Source of the DNA: Madurella fahalii
Taxonomy: Eukaryota > Ascomycota > Sordariomycetes > Sordariales
DNA length: 64,000 nucleotides
Direction: 5' to 3'
Assembly (NCBI GenBank): GCA_029876055.1
Contig: CM056878.1
Coordinates: forward strand, 1,488,001 to 1,552,000
Shown here: positions 34,790-45,227 of the stretch, in pieces
How the letters are laid out: the number at the start of each line of letters is the position of its first letter
How positions within the stretch are numbered: position 1 is the stretch's first letter
Program-made: the position numbers and the translations under genes
The notes under the pieces: model-generated
What the model was told of the DNA's origin: nothing
The model's input: only the letters and a program-made list of their open reading frames with translations
The model's database searches: none

Positions 34790-35775
34790 ATCCCCCACCT
34801 GCTCGGGTAGAGGGGATGTGCGTAGGAGGCGGTGGACCGAAATCCCGGGAACACAATTGGCTATTTGTTGTAATTGTCTGGTTGAACTTTTTGGCTTTGG
34901 TGCTCATCCTTTTCGTTTTTTTCGTCTGCTCCTTTACACACTCTTCCATTCCTTGTAATTGCATTGTTTCTTGCCCGTACCCTGTTTGGATTTTTTTGTC
35001 TTGGTTCTCGCTTCACTTGATCCCGGGAATGGTCACGGTTCCCCTCTGCGCGACGGGAGAAATTAGTTTGGGGGAGAGAGGTGTAGAGCCTGCAGGGACG
35101 AGCGATGGGAAAGGAAATGTTTTGGGAAAGAAAGGCTCGATTTTCGCCTTGACACCGCGTCTGTGTGCGGGTAGGATTATAAGGAACTCCATGGAAAGGA
35201 AAATGTCATTGGATCGGCTGGCGGGATCGAGGATCAAGGGCGTGCATGGGTTGATGCTGCTTACAGCTAGCTAGCTGTAGGGAAGAAGGAAAAGGACAAT
35301 CTCAGCAATGTCGACGTGTATAGTGCGAGTATATGGAAAGATGGGCGGCTGTGGTCCTGGTGGCATAATACATATCATCTACTCTATTCTGGCCGGTGTA
35401 GCCGCTTGGTTGCAGAGTGTCGCTATTGGTGAGACGGTACGGCCTGGAACGTGGCCTGCAAGTGCTGAGGCAACGAGAGACCACCACGGGTAACGTAAAA
35501 TATCCAGGAACATACCGAGCGACTCGTCATTCCGAAGGAGAGCAAGGTTGGGTAATGAGAGCTGTGGCCTCGCCGTCTTGTGATTATTATGTACGTCGAC
35601 CTCGCCTCCATAGACAACCCTAACCCTTAAGATAAGCCGACTTTACCCTCCACTGTTGCATTTGACGCGCATTTCGCATTCCACTTCCAAGACGGAGCGC
35701 GTCGTCGCATCATTGCCGTGACCAAATGCAGGACCATATTCACACTGCAAAACATATCTCGGAAAAACCACAGCC
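34790..35775. other. Intergenic region between MRN1 and MTW1
   Basis: About 990 bp. The first half is T-rich and probably the long 3' UTR of MRN1. A telobox-like AACCCTAACCCTTA sits at 35616-35629, about 150 bp before the MTW1 start. No gene is seen. Confidence 0.45.
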
Positions 35776-36962
35776 ATGGCCTCAAGATCTGACACAGAGC
35801 TCCTAACAGAGCACTTTGGTTACCCGCCAGTGGTCGGTTCCTTTCCCCTGTCCCCTTTTCTCTCTTTCCTCACAGAAACTAATATGTTCCGTTCCCACTA
35901 TAGTCCCTACTTGACGAGATAATCAACGCGGTGAACTTCCTCGCCGAACGTGCGCTGCACAGCATCGAGCAGGGCCTGCTGAACGCGCCGCCCGCGTCGC
36001 TGGGCTTCAGGCCGTCGAAGTACTCGGCCGGCCGTCCCAATGGTGATGCCAATGGTGGCGGGGAGACGCCCGAGGAGCTGGCGGCACGGATGCACCGCGA
36101 GGAGGTGGAGTCGGGGACGCACCAGTTGGAGACGCTGCTCTGGGCGAGCATCGACAAGAACTTTGACCGCTTCGAGATTTACGTGCTGCGGAATATCCTG
36201 ACGCTGAAGGCCGAGGAGATGGGGTGGATGAGGTTGGGCCATTACGACGGGTTGGAGTTCCCTGCTCCCGGGCAAGAAGATGCTGCCGCTGCTGCTGGGG
36301 GAGGGGGCGACGATGGCAAGCTGACTGTGGAGAGCGTCAACCGGTTGAGGAGGAGGCTGCAGGCGAGCCAGAGGCTGAACACGATGCTTGTGGCGGAAAG
36401 GGCGAGGAATGCGGCGCTGTTGGGCGAGGTGAGGAGGCTTGTCGGGGCCGGGGCGGAGATCAAGGCCGAGACGACTGTTCCTGCTGGAGGGGAGGAGCAA
36501 CGAGGCGAGGGGCATAGGGACGGGAAAGAGAAGCAACAGCAGCCGTTCCGCTTCCTCCGCGACAAGGGCCAACTCACCGACGGGGATGCCGAAACGCCGC
36601 TTACGACAACGACGGCATTTTCGTTGTCGCAGTTGCAGGCTCTGAGAGAGCTGTCGACCTCGCTAAGGGAGATCATGCCCGATTTGGCTGGCTCTGCTGG
36701 GGACGAGGAAGACACAGAGAGCGTTGACAAGGGCGGGAAGAAGAGTTGGCGGCGGGAGAGGTTGGAGTATGTCGAGACGGCGACGCGGAAGCATCTGGAG
36801 AATGTGCGAGGGCTGGAGTTCGGCAAGAATGGGGAGGTGAGGGACGGCGAATGGGATGGTGGCGGGCCGAGTTTGGCCAGGGGGGAGGTAGAGAGTCTAG
36901 AGAAGGTGGTTACTCTGCTTGGTGGTGGTGCCGGTGAGCAAGATAAGATGGACGAATCATGA
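35776..36962 (+). CDS. MTW1: Kinetochore protein Mtw1 (Mis12), MIND complex
   Basis: Two exons (35776-35832 and 35904-36962) joined across a 71-bp intron with a GTCGGT donor give 371 residues. The spliced N-terminus reads ELLTEHFGYPPVSLLDEIIN and continues through LNAPPASLGFRPSK, GTHQLETLLWASIDKNFD and FEIYVLRNIL, the conserved helical hairpin of the Mis12 family. Mtw1 joins Nnf1, Dsn1 and Nsl1 in the MIND complex linking the inner kinetochore (CENP-C, CENP-U) to the Ndc80 complex. The C-terminal half is predicted coiled coil with Gly/Ala-rich and acidic spacers. The frame only connects to the conserved start through the intron, which supports the model. It is convergent with SWC2, with 204 bp between stop codons. 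Confidence 0.9.
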
Positions 36963-37166
36963 AACGATGGGTAGGTTTGATTCTCATACTGGCTGGCGTT
37001 TTGAGTTCAGGGAATGGAACACAGGTAGCAATAGCGGGTTTGGAGCGGCGTTTGGGTCTAAATCATGATACCACACCCGTTTTCCTCTTAATTGACTTGT
37101 ACACGTCTAAACCCGGCTCCGGCGTGCACTTATACCCTTGTATTGGAACGGCATGTTGATCGCTAA

Positions 37167-39514
37167 CTATGTGCTGGCTGATTTAGGGGCTGTCGGTTCA
37201 GCTCCTGCGGCTCCTTTCAACCCCTCTATTGGCTCTAACCTGGGCTCATCCGCGGGCCTCTGCTCCTGTTTTTCATCCATTTTCTCCCCGTCAAGCTCAT
37301 CTTTAGGGGCCAATACCGGTTCAGCTGGTACCTTTGCCTTCGATGGTTCCAGAAACCAGTCCGGCGTACCACGAGCGGCATAGTCCCCTCTGCCGACCCA
37401 CGCCCCGAGAAGACGGCTCCATTTATAATCCCCACGGTATACGCGCTGAATCTCGCGGTAGGCATAGCCGTTGTAATACGGCAACCCTGTCTTGGGGTCT
37501 CTGTACTTGGCAGGGTGGTTGGTGATGACGCAGAGAGGAGGATGGGCCGGTTCTGCAGGAATTGTCAATATGTAAGTAAGGTCGTAACAATGAGAGGATA
37601 CTTACTAGCGAGCTTATTCATTTTCCTTCCGAACAAGATTTGCGTCTGCACCTGCCGGTCTTTGATGGCAGTTTCGTCAAAGTTCTGGAGTATGATGCAA
37701 CTGCGGGTTACCTTGCCTTCGCGGAGAGGCTCAGAAGCAGTGGCAGGTGGTTCTTGCGGGGCGTCAGGCGGCTTTGTCGCTGACGGCTGCGCAATTCCCT
37801 GGCCCGGTTGCAGCGGGGTGATAGGGGTTGCGGGGAGTGGAGGAGGCGGAACGGTGATTTTGTGTGCGGGAGTCGCTGCGGTAGATGTCGTGGCGGCTGG
37901 TGGAGGCGAAGCGGCGGAGGTGGTAATCGGTGTTGAAGGAGGCATAGAGAGTGGAGAGAGGGTATGTGATGTATTCGGAGCCGCGAGGACGTTGGATTTG
38001 CCGCTTGCGTGGGGGTATCCCAGTATGGGCATCTGTCCTCCTAGCATCGGAGGCGATACGCCTGCTGGCGGAGCAAGAACAGGCGCGGCAAGCACTCCTG
38101 AACTGGCCGGTTTGGTATCCGGCGGCGGGGGAATAGGCGGAGGTGCCATCGCCGCTGGTGTAGGCGGGGGCCCAGGTGGTGCTGCTGGTGGTGGTGGTGG
38201 TGCTGGTGCTGCTGATACTGGTGGTGCTGCTGGTGGTGCTGCTGGTGGTGCTGCTGGTGGTGCTGCTGGTGGTGCTGCTGGTGGTGCTGCTGGTGGTGCT
38301 GCTGGTGGTGCTGGTGGTGCTGCTGCTGGTACTGGTGGTGCTGCTGCTGATGATGCTGGTGCTAGTGCTGCTGATGCTGGTGTCGCAGTGAATGCGTCTT
38401 GTGCCGGGGAATCCGTGGTACAGTCTAGACGTGGGATTGGTTCTGTGTTGGATAGAGCGGGACCATCTCGGTTCTCCATCTTGAGGCCCGGCGGTTCATC
38501 AGCGGTCTTCGTGCCCGTCTTCTCTACTGGCGTCGTGGGCGTGGATGGTTCGCCGACTATGTCCGCCTCTTTGGCTGCCAGCGCAGCAGCAGCCGACTGT
38601 CTCTTCTTCCGTGGCGCCTTCTCCTCCATCGAGACTAGGTTCCCAACGTGCTTGCTCTGGCCCTCCTGCAACTCCTGGATGCCGCTCCAAAACGTCACCA
38701 CAGGCCCGTCGAGCTTGCGGCTGTTCAGCGCCGCAATCTTCTTTAGGCGTTCCTCTTCCCTCTGTTTCTCCGCCTCCTCCCATCTGTTCAGGCTCTTCGA
38801 GTTCCTCTTCTCGACGATTGCTGCCTCCGCCAGACGCTCTGCCTGTGTCATGGGCGGCTTCTTCATGGCTTCTAACATCTTGGCCTTCTTCTCCATCCTC
38901 TCGAGCTGTTTCCTTCGCCTGAGCTCGTCGGTAACCATCTTCTGGTGGAGCTGCTGCTTGCTCATCCTGGTTGTCTGACGCTCCGAAGCGCGTGTGGGCA
39001 TGTCGGCTGGAGACGGGAGCCAGCTTGTTCTTTCGGATTTCTTCGGCCGCGGCTGTCGGACAGGCTGCTCGATGCGGACCTTCTTTCTGAACTTGGCGGG
39101 TATGGCCTCCTGCGCTTTTCGTTTCCGCTGCATCATCCGCTTCTCTCGAGCTTGGCGCTCCAGCTCCTTTTCCCCTTCCAGCTCGTCGGTGTTGGCCTCC
39201 TTATCTTCCTCGTCCGAGGACGAATCCATTTGTACGTCCGACGCGTCATCGTTCTCGTCGTCGGTGAACCCCGCATCGTTTTCGTCCTCGGCAAAAAGAA
39301 GTTCGAGATCGGAGTCTTCTGCAGCGGGTTCCTCGTTTGCAAGCATCGACTTCATTCGGTTTCCGGCCGTCGACCGTTTCGCGCGCGACGTGACGAGCCA
39401 TTCCACCTTCTCGGGTGCCCCCGCGTCACTTTCGCCATCGCTGCTGCTCGTGCTTCCCGGGTCAGATAGCTCGTCCAGCGACGACATCTTACGCTCGTCA
39501 TCGTCAGTCGCCAT
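37167..39514 (-). CDS. SWC2: SWR1-complex subunit Swc2 (YL1/VPS72), H2A.Z chaperone
   Basis: Two exons (39514-37606 and 37552-37167) joined across a 53-bp intron give 764 residues. The N-terminus has the YL1 signature RAKRSTAGNRMKSML, followed by an acidic block (DEENDDAS-type, about residues 65-110) that in the family binds H2A.Z-H2B, and a Lys/Arg/Glu coiled region. The YL1 C-terminal domain follows the intron: LCVITNHPAKYRDPKTGLPY. In SWR1 this subunit brings H2A.Z to the remodeller. Between the two domains is a low-complexity segment of about 70 residues made of AAPP units encoded by a 12-bp minisatellite (38175-38390), giving a protein longer than the yeast orthologue as I recall it. The last 60 residues are acidic/Ala-rich. 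Confidence 0.92.
38175..38390 (-). repeat. Coding minisatellite (GGTGGTGCTGCT-type units) encoding Ala-Pro repeats
   Basis: Twelve-base units read as GGTGGTGCTGCT on the plus strand are repeated perfectly about eight times at about 38215-38315, with degenerate units flanking. They lie inside SWC2 and translate there as repeated AAPP. Confidence 0.9.
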
Positions 39515-39923
39515 GCCGACTGGTATCTGAACCGCGTCTCAAACTGGAAACGTTGTGCTTTCAATCCCGGGTCGCCATGCTTCGGGTGATAAAATACATT
39601 GTAGAGTCCCGAAAATCTGGGTGGAACCGTTCGCGTTTGCAGGGGGCGGGCATTTCTTGGCATCTTTGCCGGCGGCAAAGCTGCTTCCAAACTCGGAAAC
39701 GCCCACGTTCCCTGTTGAATTGCGCCATCGGCCCGGACACCGAAGAGCCCCACTTCTCGCCGGTTTACCGGCCGGTCCTTTGCCTCCATTGTCGAGCGCC
39801 CGACCAGCCATTGACGCTGCAAACTCTTTATTCGACTTCCGTCGCGTGTTGATTCGACAAGTGTAAACCTTTTAAGACCCAGCTACACGGTCCACCAAGC
39901 AGCAGCGCAAGATCTCACCCAAC
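39515..39923. promoter_or_regulatory. Shared divergent promoter region (SWC2 / cysteine synthase)
   Basis: A 409-bp spacer between the SWC2 start (-) and the cysteine synthase start (+). No distinct motif recognised. Confidence 0.45.
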
Positions 39924-41102
39924 ATGTTCCGCCACGGCGCCCGCAGCTTCGCTACAAGCGCACGGTACTTTGCCGCGGCGGCCGAACCCAGCCAGCACCT
40001 CATTGCTGTGTCGAAAGCGCAAGGGATAGCCAAGGGCTTGACTGGAGGTAACAGGTTACTCTGCAAACCAATTTCTTCGGGTCTCTAACGCTGCCTCATG
40101 CTAGCCATTGGCAACACGCCTCTGATCCGCCTCAACCGCCTCTCCCGCGAAACAGGCTGTGAAGTGCTCGGAAAAGCCGAGTTCATGAACCCTGGCGGGT
40201 CCGTCAAGGACCGTGCAGCGCTATACGTAGTCAAGGACGCCGAGGAGCGGGGGCTTCTCCGGCCGGGCGGGACTGTGGTCGAGGGCACGGCGGGCAACAC
40301 GGGCATCGGGCTGGCGCACGTGTGCCGCAGCCGGGGCTACAAGCTGGTCATCTACATGCCCGACACGCAGTCACAGGGCAAGATCGACCTTCTGCGACTG
40401 CTGGGTGCCGAAGTCTACCCCGTGCCCGCCGTCGCATTTGACAACCCGCAAAACTACAACCACCAAGCCCGGCGGCACGCCGAGCGCCTCGACAATGCCG
40501 TGTGGACGAACCAGTTCGACAACGTGGCGAATCGGCGCGCGCATATTGAGACGACCGGCCCCGAAATATGGCACCAGACCGGGGGCAAAGTCGACGCCTT
40601 CACGTGCGCCACGGGCACGGCCGGCACGCTGGCGGGGACTACCCGCTATCTGAAGGATGTATCGGGCGGTAGGGTCAAGAGCTTCCTGGCCGACCCCCCC
40701 GGGAGTGTGCTCCACTCGTATATCACCTCGGGCGGGAAACTGATTGAGCGGACGGGGTCGAGCATCACCGAAGGCATTGGGCAGGGGCGCATCACCGACA
40801 ACCTGAAGCCCGATATTGACTTGGTGGATGGGTCCCTGCACATTAGTGACGAGAAGAGCATTGAAATGGTCTACAGGTGCCTGGACGAGGAGGGGCTCTA
40901 CCTTGGGGCGAGCTCGGCCCTGAACGTGGTGGCTGCGAAGGAAGTGGCCGAGAAGCTGGGCAAAGGCCACACGGTCGTGACCATCCTTGCCGACGGCGCC
41001 TACCGGTACGCCGACAGGTTATTCTCGAGAAAATGGCTCGAGTCGAAGAAGCTGCTGTCGGCCATCCCGGAGCATCTGCAAAAGTACATCGTCCTGCCAT
41101 AG
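39924..41102 (+). CDS. Cysteine synthase (O-acetylserine sulfhydrylase), probably mitochondrial
   Basis: Two exons (39924-40047 and 40105-41102) joined across a 57-bp intron give 373 residues. The enzyme makes cysteine from O-acetylserine and sulfide with PLP. The first 30 residues (MFRHGARSFATSARYF) are basic, acid-free and Ser/Ala rich, a mitochondrial presequence. The domain begins AIGNTPLIRLNRLS; the PLP-binding Lys is in SVKDR (about residue 75). The substrate loop reads TAGNTG rather than the plant/bacterial TSGNTG, and the phosphate cup is ATGTAGTLAGT. The C-terminal half has SITEGIGQGRIT. The layout matches the fungal mitochondrial branch (yeast YGR012W, A. nidulans cysB type) rather than cystathionine beta-synthase, since no haem or CBS domain is present. 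It is convergent with the next gene (96 bp apart). Confidence 0.92.
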
Positions 41103-41198
41103 CCAGCCAGCAAACGCAATATTGTTACAAATAGACACCTATATACATGTACATGAGCGACATTCAATACCCGTAGACTCCGTCTATGCTAGCCTCGG

Positions 41199-42454
41199 TT
41201 AGTCTTCCTCGGCCGCTTCCTCCTGAGATGCCCGCGGGTTGAACAGCTTGTTGTAGATTATCTCTCCCCTTCCCCCCTTCTTGCGGTCCTCGGCAGCGAG
41301 GGCTACTCTGACCTCGGATTCGACCGCGTCGGCCCGGTTTTGCAGCTGCATTGCTAACCCGGGATCCACCACCTGTGCCGCCAGGTTCAGCCCGTTCAGG
41401 ATAGGCGACGCAACCCAGAGATACTCGTTCCGGTCGAGCAAATATGCCATCTTCTCCTTGTTCTTGTACGATAAATCCGGCTGGAGGTCGAGCAGGCCGG
41501 CGCCCTCGGGCCATAGCCTTACTAGCTCTTCGGCGTACTTTGTCACCCTCCCGTTCTTGTCCTTGCCCTCCTTGTGGTGCACGGCCAGCGCGGCAGCCAT
41601 GTGCAATCTCGCGGCTAGGAACTGCGGATCCCGGTAAAACGGATACCGCCCTTCTGAGTCGGGTGTGGGTTTGTGGATGTCGCGCTCGCCTTCGAGCAGA
41701 TCCAGAACCGTCTGGATCTTCTTAAGCGCGCTCTCGACCTTGGTCCTCTTGAAGTCATTCTCGATGGCGGGCTGCTGGATGTAGCAGAGAAGTTCGCTGA
41801 TGGTCTCAGACGTGGAGAGCCGGAAGCCTGTCTTGTCGGCATGCTGTATGCACCGGATAACGGTATCGAGGGAACCAGCCAAGGCAGCTTTCCGGACGAT
41901 CTTGGGCCACATGGTCGAGTCTAATTTGCGCTGTGCACGCTTGAGACCCTGGAGCAATGGCATAAGGTTGTTGGCGATGTAGGAGGGTTTCTTCATGCGA
42001 TTGAGGATCCTTGTGAAGAGTTCTTTTGTGTTGGGGTAGCCGGTTATTTTGTCGACGTAGTAGAACTTGTGCACGACGCCGTCAATCTCTAGCCGGAAAG
42101 GGTCGCGCTGCAGCTTGTCCTTCCACTTGGGGGAGTGCATCTTCTTCTGCTCCTCCTGGGTAAGGTAGGTCGGTAGGATGAACTTTTCGCGAAACGTGTT
42201 GAGGTCTTCATTGAGCTGGCGCGAGCCGGTCGATTGAAATGAAATGATTTCGCTCGCTTGAAAGAGCAGGCATGTTAGCGAAGTCCTCTCGAGGACAGAA
42301 GGTTGGGTTCGCATGTTTGCGATGCCAGATACGTGCCTCGAAGCGCTGACGATGCCGACAGCAACCTCCTCTGGGCGCCAACACTGCTGGATATTGACGC
42401 CCATGCCTGGCTCCGGGCGGCCCGAAGGGCACTGGGACTTGTCGTGCCGAACAT
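41199..42454 (-). CDS. Conserved fungal protein of unknown function, probably mitochondrial
   Basis: I recognise this as a fungal-type protein but cannot name it. The proposed model has two exons (42454-42337 and 42256-41199) giving 391 residues. The N-terminus MFGTTSPSALRAARSQAW followed by QRRLLSASSALR is a strong mitochondrial presequence. The intron junction is uncertain. A GCACGT donor at 42336 with acceptor CAAG at 42257 keeps the frame. A GTATCT donor at 42332 with a GAG acceptor at 42254 also works. The mature part has HKFYYVDKITGYPNTKELFTRIL, then several helical stretches rather like PPR-type helices. Without splicing the C-terminal ORF opens at 42404. It shares a 293-bp divergent promoter with the mitochondrial ribosomal protein gene, which fits a role in mitochondrial gene expression. 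Confidence 0.65.
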
Positions 42455-42747
42455 GGCTCCTTGACGAAGCAGTTGATGTTTGCCGTGAAGCTTAATGAAC
42501 CGCGCGCGACCTGCAAAAGGGCTGAGGCTCGCCGAAATTCCCCTGCTGCCATATGGCGTTGCTTGACCTGGTTGGCTGGTGCCAAAATTTTGTGGGCCCA
42601 GAGATCTCAAAGCTCCACCAGCGTCCAATCGGCGCCAGCTATTGGCTGCAAGTTCAACATCTTTGAACCTCAGTTTCCATCGCATCGACTGAAACGAGCG
42701 TCTGCTGCTTCGCTCGCTCAGTAAACGACAGCCCCGAATCCCTCACC
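42455..42747. promoter_or_regulatory. Divergent promoter of two mitochondrial-protein genes
   Basis: A 293-bp spacer between two opposing starts whose products both carry mitochondrial presequences. No specific element recognised. Confidence 0.45.
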
Positions 42748-43568
42748 ATGAATGTCATGCCGCTGGCAAGACGGCCGTTGGGCTGTCTCAAGACGAGCCT
42801 GCGCCGGGCGAGGCAGCAAAAGACTATTCTGGTCCGGAGCATGGCAACCGAAACGGCATCGCCCGACTCACCAGCAGCAACAGCATCAGCACCAGAGCAT
42901 GGCTTCTGTGAGCCTCCCCGCGCATTCTTCTCCCGTACACTCAAATCATTCTGACTAACCACACCGTTCAAACGACAGTCCGCCTTACCGACCGCAAAAC
43001 CAAGTCGATCCGCTCGGCCTTTGCCGTCTACCCATCCACCGCCTCTACCCCAGGGAGCACCCCATCCACCCTCCTGCCCCCGCCCAAGAAACCCCTCGAC
43101 GCGCTACACGAGGCTCAGATCAAGAAGATGGACCCGACCGGCGCGCGCACGGCGCTCTTCTCCAAGTCGAACCGCGACGCGGTCAAGGTCGGCGACATCC
43201 TCATGGTGACGCACCGGCGCGGCGGCGAGCCGTTCGCCGGCGTGTGCCTCTCGATCCGGCGGCGGGGCATTGACAGCGCAATCCTGCTGCGCAACCACCT
43301 GAGCAAGGTGGGTGTGGAGATGTGGTACAAGATCTACAACAAGAACGTGGCCGGGATCGAGATCGTCAAGAGGAGGCCCAAGAGGGCGAGGAGAGCAAGG
43401 CTGACGTATATGCGTAAGCCGAAGCATGATATGGGCAGTGTTGAGGAGATGGTGTATGCCTGGAAGAAGAGCAGGAGGGTGTTTACGACGGCCAAGTCGA
43501 AGAAGGAGCTGGCGGCCGAGGCGAGGGCGGCTGCTAAGGGGGCTAAGGGGGCCAAGGGGAAGAAATAA
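42748..43568 (+). CDS. IMG1: Mitochondrial large-subunit ribosomal protein bL19m
   Basis: Two exons (42748-42907 and 42979-43568) joined across a 71-bp intron (donor GTGAGC, acceptor ACAG) give 249 residues. The N-terminus MNVMPLARRPLGCLKTSLRRARQQK is an Arg-rich presequence. The L19 fold spans about residues 105-210, with VKVGDILMVTHRRGGEPFAGVCLSIRRRG (conserved within it: VGDI, FAGV, IRRRG), LRNHLSKVGVEMWYKIYN and an Arg/Lys-rich C-terminal tail. bL19m lies near the inter-subunit surface of the mitoribosome. In yeast this protein is Img1. The tail after residue 215 is low-complexity Lys/Ala/Gly. Length is typical for fungal bL19m with its extensions. Confidence 0.9.
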
Positions 43569-43815
43569 GGCAGGGGTGGGTTAATGGTAAAGGTGTAAGG
43601 TTGGGATGCTGGGCAGGTCATGATTTGTTAAGTGCTTCCTAGCCGTGTATACCATGTATAGAATATACTTGTGGGAACTTGTGGGATTGCGCGCACGCTG
43701 GAAGATGTGATATCAAGAACTCCTTAGACAAGACGCTCGGCGAGAGAGCAAGTCTAGGAATATGCTATGGTTACACCACACAATACTGGGTCCGCGGCCG
43801 CTCCTGATGCACGTC

Positions 43816-44928
43816 TCATTCGTATAGCGAAGGGCAAGCAGCTGGTTGCAGACTGTTTCGAGGCTTCTGGAGAAGCGAGCGCGTCTCCTGATCCAGCTCT
43901 CCAATCATCTCTTCTTTGTATATGTTGATAACGTCTACAACATAAGTATAAAAGATGGGCGGCTCTCTGTTCCCGTTGCTGTCCGAGGAAACGTATCTAG
44001 GCAGGTTATCAAGCACCTGGAGCGGAAGCCATTGGCCTTCCATTTTCTGCAGCAGAGCTTCCAATACCGTCCACATTTGCGCGAGAGTCTGGTATTTCGC
44101 GTGGTGCTCTTTGGCCACATTACAAAACATCACGATGGCGGTGTTCAAGTCCGCAGAGAGAACCTCGCATTCTATCATAATGGATGCAACTATCTCGGCT
44201 TGTTCCCTGGCGCAGCCATTCCGGAGAAGATCAAGCACGGGTCTCTCAAGGAAGGTAGCTAGTTGCCGGGAGATATATAGCTTCGCTGCATTGCGGAGAT
44301 GTGTACTTAAGTGTTGGTCTCGGAAAAATCCTGGCAGAGCCGAGAACTCAAAGCTGTCCGCAAGAATAGCTGAGGGCCAAGATGCTTAGACTCGATCCAA
44401 ACAGAGGTTGAGTCGAGCGTGGCTTTGTGTCTGGCGTCGCGGTAAACGGTAACATTAGGAGGACAGGCTAGACTGGAAATGTACTCACGTCCATTGCCAT
44501 GGGCGGCTGAGCCCGAGATCGTTGAACGCACGCATGGGACTTCGCTCGTCGTTCGCGCTGTCTTCCAAAGCGTTTATAGCCTTAGGAAACGGCCCGGTTC
44601 TATAGCTTAAACGGATGGCTCCGACGCTAGGGGAACAGTCGTCAACTAGATGTTTTCAGACGGGTGTGATATTGTCTCGTACCTGATCAGGCTCTTCCTT
44701 TGAAGGATAGTAAAGGCCGTGATCGTCATGCTCTACCGGCGGCGAAGTTAGGCTCTCAACGGCTGTGGACGAGCGGTTGCTCAGCACTTCCTCTTCTTCC
44801 TCACCCTCGCCTACCGTGTCTCTGATCGACTCCAGGGCAGCCCAACCGGTTGCAGCAAAGAGGCTTTCACCCTGTGCGCAATGTGGCATGTTTGGTCCAC
44901 TGCGGACCGTGTCTCGGGTTTCTTCCAT
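43816..44928 (-). CDS. Unrecognised three-exon gene, mostly alpha-helical protein
   Basis: I do not recognise this protein. Three exons (44928-44683, 44580-44489, 44353-43816) with clean donors (GTACGA, GTGAGT) and acceptors (TAAG, ACAG) sum to 876 bp and 291 residues. The join gives LSRPWQWTFEFSALPGFF across the second intron. The N-terminal 80 residues are acidic with a run of five Glu; the rest is helical, without Cys clusters, catalytic motifs or membrane segments. The frame stays open upstream of 44928 to a possible acceptor CTGCAG at about 44979, so an additional 5' exon may exist. It is convergent with the bL19m gene. It may be a lineage-specific regulator, but I have no basis for a function. 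Confidence 0.5.
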
Positions 44929-45065
44929 CTTAGAAGTTACCGTCTGGGGTACCTCCTTACTACTCTCCGCGAAATCCTGCAGAAAATGTAGATGACGGTC
45001 GATGGCTGCTAGGCATCCGTTTCCTTAATCGTGCCGAGAGCCAACTGGTTCAGTGCTCAGTGCTT

Positions 45066-45227
45066 ATGGGGAAGTCCCCTCAAATCTCCAAGAGCCGACC
45101 GTTCCAACCTCCCGCCGGCCAAAGCGTCCAGGACTATGGGCTGCCAGTGACACTGAAAGAGGCTAGGGTAACATTCTATGGTGTCTACATTCGTCTCTGT
45201 AAATCCAACGGTGATAACAGCATGTGA
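45066..45227 (+). CDS. Possible first exon of an unrecognised gene
   Basis: A 53-residue frame starting MGKSPQISKSRPFQPP and containing DYGLPVTLKEARVTFYGVYIR looks coding in composition, and its last codons overlap a consensus GTGAGT donor at 45224. I could not assemble a convincing continuation; an acceptor TTAG at about 45254 would open a longer frame without a recognised domain. It may be a dead or lineage-specific gene divergent from the 291-residue gene, or chance. Confidence 0.25.
   Translation: MGKSPQISKSRPFQPPAGQSVQDYGLPVTLKEARVTFYGVYIRLCKSNGDNSM

Noticed and set aside
37515..38978. 487-residue plus-strand frame rich in Gly/Ala
   Set aside because: Antisense shadow of SWC2, including the minisatellite; SWC2 carries clear family motifs.
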